NCBI RefSeq assembly: GCF_021347895.1
Contig: NC_067115.1
Coordinates: forward strand, 12,967,876 to 13,031,875
Source: Acanthochromis polyacanthus
Lineage: Eukaryota; Chordata; Actinopteri; Pomacentridae
Direction: 5' to 3'
Length of the DNA: 64,000 bases
Part shown: piece by piece, positions 12,101 through 41,800 of the stretch
Layout: each line of letters begins with the position of its first letter
Position numbering within the stretch: the stretch's first letter is position 1
Position numbers and translations under genes: made by a program
Notes under the pieces: generated by a model
What the model was told of the DNA's origin: nothing
Databases searched by the model: none
The model's input: only the letters and a program-made list of their open reading frames with translations

Positions 12101-13601
12101 TAGTTAATATGAACAATACAAACAAGTAAAAAATTCATAATCCTAAAGCAGAACGGTGTGCATGCCATCATTGTATTAATAATGTTTTCCAAGAGCAAGT
12201 CCATAGTGGTTATTTTTATGCTGCCAGTATTGTGTAAATGGTTTCTACAAAGTCTCCTATAAACCATCCATCAGTCAAATCCTTCTTGTCATGCAGGCGT
12301 CAGTTTCCTGGAGGGAAAGGAGGACATCATGGAGGACTGGAGAGAAAAATTCCTGAATACATACAAGGTGGGTCAGAGCAGAGACGAGCTGTTCTTCGGG
12401 CACTGTGATGTGTTGTGACAGCTAACTTTGTCTACTTTTAGACAGAAGAGAAGCCGTGGTTTGTGCTCACATCCAAAGCTGATGCATTAAAAAAAAACAG
12501 TGCTGCACATCTTTAGTTGTGTTTATCAAAATAGGCAATCCGTTTTATCACATCACTCGCTTCTCAATCGTTGAAGTTTATTTGTCATCAGCTAAAATTC
12601 TGCCAATAATTAATGTGCCCTTTCTTTTTTGTCTCTGTTTCCAGACAGGGCTAATGTTCTGGCCATTCATGCAGGTAAATATTAACATTGTCTGTGCGCA
12701 CAAGTTCACTGTTGACCAAGGTCCACAGTGATGATACAGCACTTTCAACTGCATCTCAAAATCTCACACAGTCTCAGAATAAACCTAACATACCTGATTT
12801 GACATTCTCTTTGCCATTCTGTTATTACATTTACATTACTTTGAGCAGCTAAACTCTACATTTTTCAGTGTATGATGATAAATATAAGATAAAAACGTAA
12901 ATATGCAAAATCTTGACTGCTCTAAAAATTTGCATTCAACTGTTTGGACCTCAGTGTTAATGAATTGCTGCAACGCTAATTGCTTATTTTTTGACGTGTT
13001 GTCAGCTTGTTTGGTGCCATTTCAGAGTAAATGTTCAGTAAACATAAAGTAAGTTAGACCCAGCAGTCACCAAATCACGAAGCAAAATGAACGAAGAATG
13101 ATACATTTTTAAATGAGACGTGTCGCATAATGTGGTACATCAGGATAAAGATTAGGTTTTCTGATGGGTCAAAGACAGTCAGAAAGTAAAAAAATCTGAT
13201 GCTTCTTTCCATTTTTACAATTTCTGGCTCTGACAAGCGGTATAATTCTGCTGATTATTTAAAGATAACCTGCGTTTCCAATTTGGGCTTTGAGGGGTTG
13301 AAATGTGAACATGTAATACACTGATAATGTGAAACTGTATTTGCTCTCTGTCTGTCAGTTTGTGAACTTTGCCTTGGTGCCTCTGTATGTTCGGACCACC
13401 TTCACCGGCTGCTGTGCTTTCATCTGGGCCACCTTCTTGTGCTTCTCACGTCAAAGCGGCGATGGAACGGCTGCTGCTGCTCTCGCCTGGATGTTCCCCT
13501 CTAAAGAGGAGGAAGCAGAGCCCACAGACGAGAAAGTAGACTCTAAGAATAAGGCAGATGCTTCCAAAGAGGGAACAGCAGCGTCTAAACCCGCTCAGTA
13601 A
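9126..13601 (+). CDS. mpv17l: Mpv17-like protein, complete, 4 exons
   Basis: A member of the Mpv17/PMP22 family of small four-helix membrane proteins; the mammalian protein is reported in mitochondria and peroxisomes and linked to reactive-oxygen handling. Exons: 9126-9429, 12297-12367, 12645-12674 and 13359-13601, all GT/AG; 648 nt, 215 aa. The start gives MRKAFLRHVRRFPWVTNVTLYG, the family N terminus with a basic amphipathic lead. Family blocks follow: GGDFVHQ, WSQTRNVAVVAFSFHGNFNFFWMRFLE, LLLDQTTAAPLATSVFYTG, then TGLMFWPFMQFVNFALVPLYVRT and FIWATFLCFSRQSGDGT. Exon 3 is only 30 nt (10 codons). After residue 180 the tail becomes Glu/Lys/Asp/Ala-rich and is about 20 residues longer than in mammals as I recall them. 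Its neighbours, ntan1 and bmerb1, match the vertebrate order. Confidence 0.94.
9622..10585. repeat. AGAATGTTCT-rich interspersed repeat, split by a LINE
   Basis: Both 9622-10035 and 10426-10585 are full of variants of GTTCTGAGAA, AACATTC and CATTCTA at short spacing, as in a known style of teleost repeat. The LINE fragment at 10036-10425 separates them, so the LINE most likely inserted later. It lies in mpv17l intron 1. Confidence 0.5.
10036..10425 (-). mobile_element. Non-LTR retrotransposon 3' end (LINE fragment)
   Basis: On the minus strand, 10071-10418 encodes about 115 residues of the C-terminal end of a LINE reverse-transcriptase polyprotein: TRMDRIRNEYIRGTAHV, REARLRWFGHAQRR and GRRPRGRPKRRFMDVVKEDM are characteristic of that region. 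A short GAA-rich tail follows at 10030-10050 (read on the minus strand), which marks the 3' end. The rest of the element is missing, a typical 5' truncation. It has no host function that I can see. Confidence 0.85.
10640..10860. repeat. CTGT microsatellite plus interspersed repeat body
   Basis: A short (CTGT)n run at about 10657-10672 leads into AGATGAAATTTTGAGGGG and TTTTGGTGGCAATCCGGAAA, phrases I recognise from common fish repeats of unassigned class. Confidence 0.4.
10880..11000 (+). mobile_element. tRNA-derived SINE
   Basis: Carries polymerase III promoter boxes at normal spacing: an A-box-like TAGCTCAACTGG at 10889-10900 and a B box GGTTCGATTCT at 10942-10952. The flanks do not fold into an intact tRNA, so this is a tRNA-derived SINE head, not a tRNA gene. 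The 3' tail is not clear. Confidence 0.7.
11001..12296. other. mpv17l: mpv17l intron 1, remainder
   Basis: No exon, RNA gene or recognised element was found here. A short unrelated frame at 11493-11675 shows no family resemblance. Confidence 0.4.
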
Positions 13602-14785
13602 CAGACTCAGAACACAGAATCTAAACTGGTCTGACCAGGATCCAGCTGCTCTGTTAGACAGCAGCTAAGTCTGGTTCTTTCTAGCTCAGTGGTTGATGTT
13701 ACACTAACTCTGCCAGGGTCTTCGATTGAAGATTCACTGAGGCAAGACAGAAAATGATGCTGCAAGGTGCTCTGGGAAATAGCCTCTGGCAAATGGAATG
13801 TATATGCAGTGTATTTTTTAAATATTAATCCAGTTTAGCAGCTCAGTGGAAAAGTATCATTCAGTCCCACCCTTCCATATCACAGTGAAGTGTCTCCATG
13901 CTCTATTTCTCATCATGTTTGTCTTTTTATTTATTTTTATTAATGTAGTCTTTCCTTGAAGAGCGAAAGTTAAAAATACTGAAATAATTTCTGAGGACCT
14001 CTGCAGTATATCTGAGACAGAACTCAACAAGAATTACTTCTACTGTGTGAAGTGGCAGCTAATTTATTAGCTTAGACTGAAATTTAAGTAAAACTACAAA
14101 CTTTCAAATATCTTGTTTTTATTAACATGAGTGCTTCATTCACAGCAACAGACTGCCTGATCTCTAAGGACTATTTGCTTTGGTTCCAGTTTACACTCTG
14201 GTACATGAAATACCAAATAAGATGCACACAGGTACCAATAATCTATTATATTATAACCTAACTGTGTTTTATTAATGTGTATGGAAATGATGCAATACTA
14301 AAAACAAAAATACAGAAGAAAAAACTAAAAATGATCTAAAAATACATTTTTGTTTTCCACATTTTGAAGCTCTACAGTAATTAGATGACACCCAAGATTA
14401 ATTTGAGCTTTTCTAGTAATAATTAATGAAGTTAGTCTCAAACATCCATCTACTTGAATCTTGAAATGTTGCCTAAGTGTTTTATGACATTATGCTAGCA
14501 TTAAGCTGTGGACTGTTGTCTCTTTTTGCACCACTTCATTTTGTTTTCCATGATGCCTGCTATTGGTACCCTCTTTGTAAATGTTAGTTTATAGGTGTTC
14601 TTGCCTGTATTGATTCTTCACCTGTACCGTCTGATGCCTTCGCCAGGCAGCGGTTGGTTTTAAAAATAGAGTGCAGCTTACCACAAGAGCTGTCTGTTAT
14701 TCCATACATAGAATTTAAGGAAAGATTTAGGGCAACCTTCTCTGTCTCAGGCCAATAAACAAACCTTTGCTTTCAATTGTGCTTC
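13602..14785 (+). other. mpv17l: mpv17l 3' untranslated region
   Basis: Begins right after the stop. AATAAA at 14754-14759, in the sequence GGCCAATAAACAAACC, is the best polyadenylation signal in the next 1.2 kb; weaker or earlier sites are possible. Confidence 0.5.
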
Positions 14786-15784
14786 CATGTAATGCAGAAA
14801 TCCCCAGCGATCTGTGTCTATTTCTGTTTGTCTAATACGGCTGAGTTTTAATTATCGTTTGTAATTATGCATTCTGAAGTAGCTACAGTAGTATGCTAGT
14901 GTGCGATTATTAGATTTGATGTCTCACCAAACTAAATTATTAAAGAAAATAGCATATTAATATATAAAGCAGTATTTGAAAAGAGGATGTTTTATCTTTA
15001 GAGTTGCATCATTAGACATAGTTGTGTCATTTTAGTGTAGAATCAGAGTGTTTTTGTTCTTTATATGCTGATGTGCAACACTGGAACTGAAATGTCATAT
15101 CGGTGAAGATTCCCTTTGTGCATATCTGCTTGATAATGTTATCATCTCATTCAAAAAATGGTACATTGTTGAAGCACTGTAAGAATTGTCTAATTTATTT
15201 TTTACATTTTGGAGATCACAAAGAGCAGATGAGCTGTGCTGACTTGAAAACTGATTTGATCTTGTTTAATTTTTGCACTAGTTGCACTAACTGTGGTACT
15301 GCTGAATTAAAAGATAACATCCCATTCATTCATCGTGTGTGTTTACTGAGAAACACAGTTACACAACAGAAACATGTTATTACTAAGCTGACATTTGTAC
15401 CGAGAACAGCGCAACCCTTTCTGATATGAAGTGTCACTTGTACCTTGTTTATCTTTTTATGTCTGTTTTGACTCAGACAGAAATATTGCTCACTCCTATA
15501 TGCATTACTTAGCATTTAGTTGCAACTGTGCCTCCGTCTCCGTCACCTCTGGGAATGTATTGAGCACAACGTGTACTTTGAAAAGGCTGCCTGCTGCATA
15601 GTCGAATTTTGCAGCCCTTGTATTCACTCTCTGCTTTCTCACTCAAAGTGTGAAAAAAAATAAAGGAAAAAATGATAAAATTCCAGAAGCTAGGCACCAT
15701 ATCACAAATAGACATACAAGATTATCTCTGATTCAATAAACAAGTCAATCTAAAAGTAAAAAATCAACCCTTATTTTTCTGCAA

Positions 15785-15890
15785 TTATTTTTCATGCAAT
15801 ACACAAAAAAAATCTCTCAAATTTTAGGGTTGCTGGGATTCAATTTAGGAGTGCTTGAGTGCCCCCCAAAATGGGCTAGAAATGCTTATG
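15785..15890. repeat. Short fragment of an interspersed repeat shared with 32180-32290
   Basis: The string AATCTCTCAAATTTTAGGG, then GTGCTTGAGTGCCCCCCAAA and ATGGGCTAGAAATGC, recurs with few changes at 32228-32286. It is an isolated piece of the same family. Confidence 0.6.
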
Positions 15891-15969
15891 TTACAGATTA
15901 ATATTATTTAAAATTAGACATGTAAATTTACAGTCTGTTTTGTAACTTGATATTTTCAATCAATGTATG

Positions 15970-15972
<3 letters not shown>

Positions 15973-16038
<66 letters not shown>
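15973..16038. repeat. (TA)33 microsatellite
   Basis: Sixty-six bases of uninterrupted TA about 440 bases before the bmerb1 start codon. Confidence 0.98.
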
Positions 16039-16042
<4 letters not shown>

Positions 16043-16199
16043 AAAGTTACTTAAATGTTTGAAGAATTCCCTGAATATAAATAATATAATCAAAGAGAAA
16101 TTTGGCAAGTTTAGATTAACTAAAAATACAATTTAGAACAGGCAAAACAAACGAAACCAAACCAAAAAAAAACAAACAAAAAAAACCTTCGCTTCAACG

Positions 16200-16478
16200 G
16201 TGCCCTATTGTTTTATTTTTACCCTCTACTCGGTGCCGGTGGGTGTCTCCCAAGTGCTCACATCCCCGTTCGCACTGCGCATGCTCCCTACATCCTCTCC
16301 TCTCCAGCCACACGTCAAAGGGACTTGAAAGCTTGAATAAAGATGCTCAACGTCTCGGGTCGCTGGAGTCTTGTCACCGGGTGAAACCGAGTCCTACAGA
16401 GGGACGCACGCAGCGGGAACGTGCAGCTTTAACGGAACGACAGCCCCGTTTCTGGCTTTCTAGCGCGGGGGCACCGAC
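16200..16478 (+). promoter_or_regulatory. bmerb1: bmerb1 promoter and 5' UTR region
   Basis: GC and CpG content jumps at about 16220, directly before the first coding exon, after a kilobase of AT-rich sequence. This fits a CpG-type promoter with a short 5' UTR. No exact start site can be read. Confidence 0.5.
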
Positions 16479-34457
<17,979 letters not shown>

Positions 34458-35448
34458 CTGGCACAGACTTCTACATGTCGGACACACATCACATGACACG
34501 ACATACATCCACCCCACCACCCCGTTACCCAGAGAACCTCAGTTAGCAGCGTTTGATCTTGAAACTGCTCAGGGATCAGATTTGTAGTTTGGCTGCAGGG
34601 AGCTGATCAGTATTCAAGGGAAACTCTGCAGGAAAGATATTTGTCAAGAAGGAGAGAGTTGAATACGTGTTGATGAGCAGAACTACAAGCACAATAAACT
34701 AACAGCTGAGGTTGTCTGTCTGACGGAAAAAAAAATAAATCCATTTTCATCCCATCATGTTTGACAACAGGTATTTACAGTGTCACATTTCAGCTCATAA
34801 GCATCAACTGGTGAACCTCTTTCACTTTCAGGAGACCCGATTCTCTGCATTTTCACAAGATTCCCCCCAAAACTCACAAATAGTAGCCTGTAAAGTGACT
34901 TATGCAAACTGGTATATAAATACTAGAGAGGAGCGGCAGCCCGTGGAAGCTTTTGAGCCGAGCAATATTCTTAAAACAGCAGGTTTATAGTCTGGACATG
35001 AGGAGTTTACAGATAAAAAAATGTCACCAAAAGCTCATAAATCAATTAAAAGACTTCACACTGCTACAAAGATGGGTCATATTGGGCACAGAGCCAGTTA
35101 GGAATATTTGGGTGATACAACAGAAGTCTGAGAGTCCTCAAAGAGACTGACACAAGACAGTAAACAAAGCTGCAAAAGGCAGAATTATTCATTTATATCA
35201 AAAGGATAACTAAACGGAAAAATAGTGGACATGTTCTGAATTAAGGGGTTGATGGAAACTTTGATATAAATATAGCAGGAACTTTTAACATTTATTTCAT
35301 TATTACTCATAACATGTAACCAATCATAGTGCTATATGTGCACAGAAATGCTCCATTCTTATTACTGTTTGTATACTTCTACATTTCTTTCCTCACCACC
35401 TCTTTTTTCTTTTCGCTCCCCACCAGAGATGTGAACAAAGGGAGGGGT

Positions 35449-35449
<1 letters not shown>

Positions 35450-35532
<83 letters not shown>
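35450..35532. repeat. (GT)41 microsatellite
   Basis: An uninterrupted GT run of about 83 bases in the presumed bmerb1 3' UTR. Long GT runs are usually polymorphic and can form Z-DNA. Confidence 0.97.
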
Positions 35533-35534
<2 letters not shown>

Positions 35535-36228
35535 TTAAAGAGTTTTTGTTCAGGTAAATATGATGCGAGACACAGCTGCATCATCTAATCTGAATCTAAA
35601 TATAATCTGATGAAAGGATCAGCCTTTATGGGGTGGGAAAGCATGAACTCCTAATTTTAGTGTTACAGATAATAAACAGAAACATAAACAAAAAATTACC
35701 AATAAGCCAACATTAAAATGTGTCTTCAGACTTTCCGTAGCACTAACTGGCCTGCCGCCTCATGGGACTCACGTTTGTAGTGTTTTCATTAACCTCTCAT
35801 GATCTTGACTTCTGTATATGATAAACAGTTCAACCATTTGTCATCATGAAAACTTCACCCCTCCCCAAAGTCAACACGTCACCCATCTAACATCAACTAA
35901 TGGGAAAATAGTGACATCATCCATAGTAATTATGGGAAATTACCGAAAAACGGCTTGCATCCTCTGAATTTAGTCTTGCATTTTTAACGAAAAACACCAG
36001 GAAATGAATGCAACCCTCTTATAAATGCCTCCAATAGACGGTGTATGTTTGAATGTTGAGTGTATTTAGGACATTAGTGACTCCTGTCAAGCAAAGTGTT
36101 GCTCTTTGTCACTTCCTTCTGATAAACTTAGCGTTCTGTAGTTGTAGTGAATTTATGAAGGTCCCAATGTTGAATATTGAACAAATATGCAGAAAAATAA
36201 GCTGAAACTACCTGTACATACATGTTTA

Positions 36229-36234
36229 AATAAA
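36229..36234 (+). terminator. bmerb1: Putative distal bmerb1 polyadenylation signal AATAAA
   Basis: TTTAAATAAAGAGCATC followed by CACGCTGTGTCGGTTG, a standard signal plus GT-rich element. The opposing marf1 signal starts 79 bases further on. Confidence 0.55.
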
Positions 36235-36299
36235 GAGCATCTTTCAGGAACACGCTGTGTCGGTTGATTCTTTAAAAAAAAAAAAGCTGAGGCAGAAAT

Positions 36300-38841
36300 G
36301 ATGCTTGTGAAATTTATTAAACGGAAATCTTTTTTTGGTCCTTTCAACAATGTTTGGCTGTTACAGCGACTTCTGGTGCAGTGAGGCGTTAAACAGGTTA
36401 GAGTGTGGAGGACGCATCAGTGAGACAATTATTGTGAACCCCTTTGTGAACACATACTGTATGTATTTCATGAACCAAAACTATGCAGAAGTGCATATTT
36501 TGACAGACTCATTCTTTTCTCACTGATGTAACGAAAACAAAGCGAGAACTAATTAAAAACTGAGTTGATTGTCACTGTAATACTGTGAGGAATTGCTACG
36601 GTTTGCTCAAATCCACAAAAATTAATGCCTTCATGCTGCCAAATTTAAATCTAGACATTCCTTGTGAGCATTTTATCTCATTACCAATTCTAAACAATTA
36701 TTCTGAACGGATAATTCTTTAATCAAAGTCAGTAAAACACTGCAGGAGAGATAAGCCTAATTAAAAACATCGCGATTAGCACGTCAGACATTTTGGTGAG
36801 TTGGCAGATGGAATCTTTTCACACCAAATCAAAATAGAGTCCGACAAAGAAAACTCATGCTATAATAATTCTAACACTGACTAACCAGGTAGAAAATGCG
36901 AACAAATTGGTTTAATGGGCCGCTACCCATTCTCTGAACCTTTTCCCTGAACACAAACACAAACCCTGTGACTTCGGCGGCACCTGCGTCGTGCTTACAG
37001 GCAGCAGATGTGAGTTGGTGGCGATTTCAGCAGCCAGCAGCCGAGCAAACACTTGAGATGAAGAAAAGTTGAGAAACCAACGCACATCAGTAAGTTAAAA
37101 CTACTCTATGCGAGATGTGAGAGGGCTCGGAGGTACGATGGAGATTTCTTCCAGCGCCGCAGCAAATACAAGCCATTGTAAAAGCCCGGCAGAGTCCAGA
37201 GAGCCGCAGAGGGTCCTCTGTTTGACGCCACAGTCCAGTTCAGGAGGCTTTTCAGAGCCCCGTGCTGCTCCACAAACCTATCACCCATCGCCTCCTGTCC
37301 CGTCTCTCCTTCCCTAAAAACTCACAACTGTTCACTGTGTCATTAAAAATCAAAAACTCCGGAGTGCCTGCTGCTCTCCTCAAACTCTTCAGCTCAGACA
37401 GTGTGGACACCACTGCTGACACAGAGCCGACCAGCAACAAGGTTAAACTCAACAAACCTTGAGCTCCATCTTTGGCAACTGCAAGGGTGATGCCAACTCT
37501 GAGATCCATAAATCATGGTGGAAATAAAGACGGATCTCAAAGAATGTCTTGCCATCATCTGCTCCCGTCTGCTCCTCCTGGGATTACACCATGCATAAAC
37601 TCAGTTATGCACACCATGCACATTTCACACCATCTACTCCAGTGTAAACCACACACAGACAAAATACAGCTAAAAGAACACAAACACCTCGGCTGCTGGC
37701 GAAACGCAAACAATAAAAGTATATGCCAGTTTCTGCTTCTTAAACACACACGGCTGGAGTTTTGAAGCGCCGCACGTTTATCTTTTAGACCTTCATTCGT
37801 GGCCCCAGAGAGAGAAGCCAAAATCTTTGTTATAAATTAAGTCAACATACTACAATAAAAGTTTCTGAGAGCAACGACTGTCCAAATCTCAGCCCAAACC
37901 TTCTGATGTAAAACTGTCCAAACAATTTCATGAAAGAAAACATGATGTGAACAGTTAACGCTGGTTTCCCTTCTGTCCCATCAGTAAATTGCCACTCGCA
38001 ATCTATTTCACATTTAGGCCAAACTCTTCCACAGATGACTCAATGCTCTGCATAGTACAAAAGGAACTTTACAACAGAGACAAAATAGGAGAATGTGCCT
38101 CAAAGAGAAGCTACTCAATTAGAAATCTAAAAAACGTTGGTGTTTTGCAGCCAGTCTGGTTGACATATCTGGGGTTACCTACAAACAAAAATCCCCAAAA
38201 GCTGAAAGTAGCTCTAAAATGAATGAGTCTTAAATTAATTTTTCTGTCTTTGGGGATACAGCAAAGTAGTATTTAAGCTTTTTGTGGTTTATCAACAAAT
38301 TCTCTCAAAAGCATTCCGTTTGTCAATTTTATAAACTGAGAATGTGTGCAACTATATCTCTGGGATTTAATTCAGTGAACCTAGTTACTCATCCCTCACA
38401 ATTCTCCCACTCCTAACCAACACTCTGTATTCAGTGACAACTAACTCAGTTTCAGTTCCTCGACACAATGTGGCTCTAAACTGAAGATGCTCATTTATGG
38501 AAATACAAATCCACTGCACCTAGGATGAAATCAAACACAGGTTACAGTATGCGAATTTGGCAAATAAAGAATTGCAGGAAATCTGCAGGAAGTAAATCAC
38601 AGCTTAGTGAACATCACTGGAAGATTGTGAAAGCAAAGAAGAAAGATGGCCGAAGAGTGACGAAGAAAAATGCAGAAAACTTTACCAGCTTGTTGGGACA
38701 TCGAGGGGAAACATTAATGCTCCGGGTCATTTCTGTGTGGTGTGTTTAGTGTAGTCGCCTCGCTCTCCTATTTGGATTTACACTATGTGTAATCTAGTAT
38801 TACTGTATGTGTGTGTGAGGCTGTATATGCATGTAAAAGGA
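36300..38841 (-). other. marf1: Presumed marf1 3' untranslated region
   Basis: Lies directly after the marf1 stop on the minus strand. No coding exon was found in 2.5 kb, and the next strong minus-strand AATAAA is at 36313-36318. The GC content is higher than intergenic surroundings at 36950-37510. The extent is inferred from that signal. Confidence 0.5.
36313..36318 (-). terminator. marf1: Putative marf1 polyadenylation signal AATAAA
   Basis: Minus-strand TTAATAAATT about 2.5 kb after the marf1 stop codon, facing the bmerb1 signal at 36229. Confidence 0.5.
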
Positions 38842-41800
38842 TCAGAGGCCTGCTGTGAATGAAAAGTTGGCAGCGAGTTTGATTCTGCTGCGTGTGGCTC
38901 TTCTGCTGGGACTGTCCATGGACAAGGTGGTCTTTGTTTCAGAGGGAGGAGGAGGTTTGGTGACTGCGGAGTCTTTGGTGCTGCCAGGCTGCTCAGGTCG
39001 ATCAGATGTGCCATCTGGAACTGCCACCTCAGGTTCATCGCTCTCTGGAATCACACACACAAGTATAAACTGAGCTGACAGGTGCAAATAAAAGTGTGAT
39101 GTGCTACTGTTAAACTGATTTTTTTTTTCCCGTTTATTTTTTAATCAACTGAAAATATGTCAACTTAGAAGGCAGAAGATGAGAGAAGAGGAACCTAAAG
39201 ATCAGAAAATGCATTGCACATTTATACACATCTGTGGAACGTCTGTCCTGGGCTTTCTGGCTTTTGTGTAGTTGTTGTAGGGTGGGATGGGGAGGGGGAT
39301 AAAAGAAAAACAAATCAATGGAAAATAATTTGTGTTATTCAAAATAACAAAAAAAAACTTGAACAAAAAAAAGCTTCAGCATTCAAACTGACCTCTTGGT
39401 GGTTGAGTTCTGTCTTCAAAGTGAATCAAGTCTGTCTGCTGGAGGCCCACAGGGTCGGGGTGGAGCTGAGGGGATGGCAGGCAGGATGGTACAGGGCCAC
39501 AAAGCAGGTCCACTGGGGCTGTCAGACACAGTAGCTCTGAGTCTGTCGCTACATCACCAGCTGACAGGTGAAAGGAAAATTCACTGAACAAAGTTTCTTT
39601 TAGAATTCTAGTTGGAAACAAACGATGCAAATAAACTCTCTTGTGCAGTCAATGTAAAGACTTGTGCAACTTTCCTTACCTGGGCTCTGGGCTCCAGATG
39701 TTGCAGTGCTAATCGGACTGTCTCTCAGGCTTTCCGTGTTCTCTCCTGGCTGGGGACTGTTGGGGACTGAACAGCTTGGCTTTGCTAAAACAAAAGCAAA
39801 GTCATATTGCCCTAATTTCCATATACAGGCACCATCTCACAAAATCACTTACCAACTACACCGAGGAAGCACCCACAGTTTAGATCTGTCATAAAATTTT
39901 ACGCTTTGAGACTGTAAAGTATGTTAGCATTTTGACCTGATTTAATTAAAAAAAAAGCAATAAGACAGTAATAGAGTCCCAACACACTCACTTTTCATAT
40001 CGTTCTTCAAAACGATAATCTTCTTGTGACCGTGCCCTTTAATCCAGACCACCTGATGAGACGACCAGATAAAAAATAAATATGACTTTAGGATGCAGCA
40101 TAAAAAAATGTAAATAAATGGATTTTCCAGCATGTAAACAGAGAAATGAGTAGAAAAAAAAAGTCACAAGCAGTTGAAAGATGTAATTGGTACTACTTTT
40201 ACATAAACATCTTTTACAACTACTCCTTCTCTGTGGATAACAGGCATGGACAAGCAGAGGTAGTACGGTATCTACTAGAATAAATTTCCACCTGTGGAAT
40301 GGCGCTGAGCAGCTCGTCGGTGCTGGTGTAGCCATAGGAACGAGGTTCAAGACTGCAGCCTGTAAACTTGTTATACGCCCCCTGGAACTCCGTCAGGAAG
40401 ATCTGGTTGTAATGGTAGGTGTGGAGCAGCGCACGTACGTTACGAGCAAACTGGTACAGCCTCGTCAGCCTGACCCACTCCTCCCCATTGCCAGCTTCAC
40501 CGTTTTCATCATTTTCTTCGTAGTACAACTGTGAATAAAGGAAGATGAGCGTGTAGATCAGGCACACTAAGTTCTGCATGTTTCAGTACAGATATTCAAG
40601 AAGTTAAAAGCTTAACATTTCTTCAGCTTTCCACATGCAAAAGTGTACACATGACAGATTTCATCATCCACCCAAGATCACATCAGCCCATATGATTGCA
40701 GAAAGCAATAATTCTCACCTCCACGAGGTACGGAAGGCTCTTGAGTAACTCGCTGAGGGACAGAAACCCATATTCACATGGATTCAGCAGGGCTCCATGA
40801 ACTGTCAGGTAATGCTGACTCAACTCGTCCACCTTCAGACCCCTGGTGACTTGTTCCTTTTCTTGGGACATGAGTAGAGCAAGTAGCTGGGAAGTGAGCG
40901 AGCGCAGCGACTTCCTGTTGATCAACTGCACCTCCCGACCCTCCAAGCCATCCACCACCTTGACAATGGAAAGGAAGGTGGCTGTTAGCCTACTTCTGTC
41001 CTGTATATTGTGTTGTTCATGCAAATTAATTAACACACCTGGCAGTGATAACTAGAGATAATGATCTTTCATCCATCAAGAAGCTTTATAAACATGTTTC
41101 AAACTAATTCATCAAAGCCTGAACATTATGACCTCCATGAAGGTAGGATTAGAGCCAGTACTGTGGCAGAAAGCTTCCTTTATTGTAGGAGTATCTAATG
41201 AACTGAGGTCATGAGGTGGCACATTTTCCCTAAAGTTTGAAGCCGCATAAACTTTCTTTCAAAGCATTAAGAGGAAAGGCCAAACTGACAGGAAAAAAAT
41301 CCCTTGGAGGTGTGTTTTTCACCTTGACGACATGGCAGAGTTTGGTCAGCAGAGTAGGCAGGGAGCTTGCGTCGTAGTCCTGGAGCCGCAGACCGTAACC
41401 AAAGGTCTTGCTGTACTCAGTGAGCAGCTGGTTGACGGGAAGACTGGAGTTTTTCTGAGTCCGTAGCAGCTTGACCAGCTGAGCCGCCAGAGCCTTGATA
41501 CGCTCAACCTCTGTCAGAGTCAGCACTTTCTCCTCACCACACTCCAACACCTGATGACAGAGGAGACATTGGATGATAAGACTGAATTCAGAACTGAAGA
41601 GGCCTAAGATAGAGGAAGACTAATGTGAAGGAAAAAATACTTTTCCCTTTCTAAGGTATTTCTTTGCAGTTGTTAGCTGACATCATCCGAAATTATCTTC
41701 AGACAGACAGATGCTGGAGGAGAGAGATATTCCAGGACTATCTGCTCTAGTCAAGGTTAGATGTTCTGACGTGACGAAGGAGAATAGTTGTCTCCATATT

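Larger units (their letters stand above)
34458..36255 (+). other. bmerb1: bmerb1 3' untranslated region
   Basis: Follows the stop TAA. An early AATAAA lies at 34693-34698 and a late one at 36229-36234, the latter with a GTGTCGGTTG downstream element. Alternative polyadenylation is possible. The region includes the GT microsatellite at 35450. Confidence 0.5.

Noticed and set aside
15103..15429. 108-codon open frame before bmerb1
   Set aside because: No homology is recognisable, and it sits in AT-rich sequence after the mpv17l 3' end.
35393..35584. Open frames of Val/Cys or His/Thr repeats
   Set aside because: Artefacts of the GT microsatellite read on both strands.
37108..37509. Overlapping open frames on both strands in the GC-richer patch
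   Set aside because: Neither product resembles a protein family, and the patch lies in the presumed marf1 3' UTR; GC-rich sequence gives long frames on both strands by chance.
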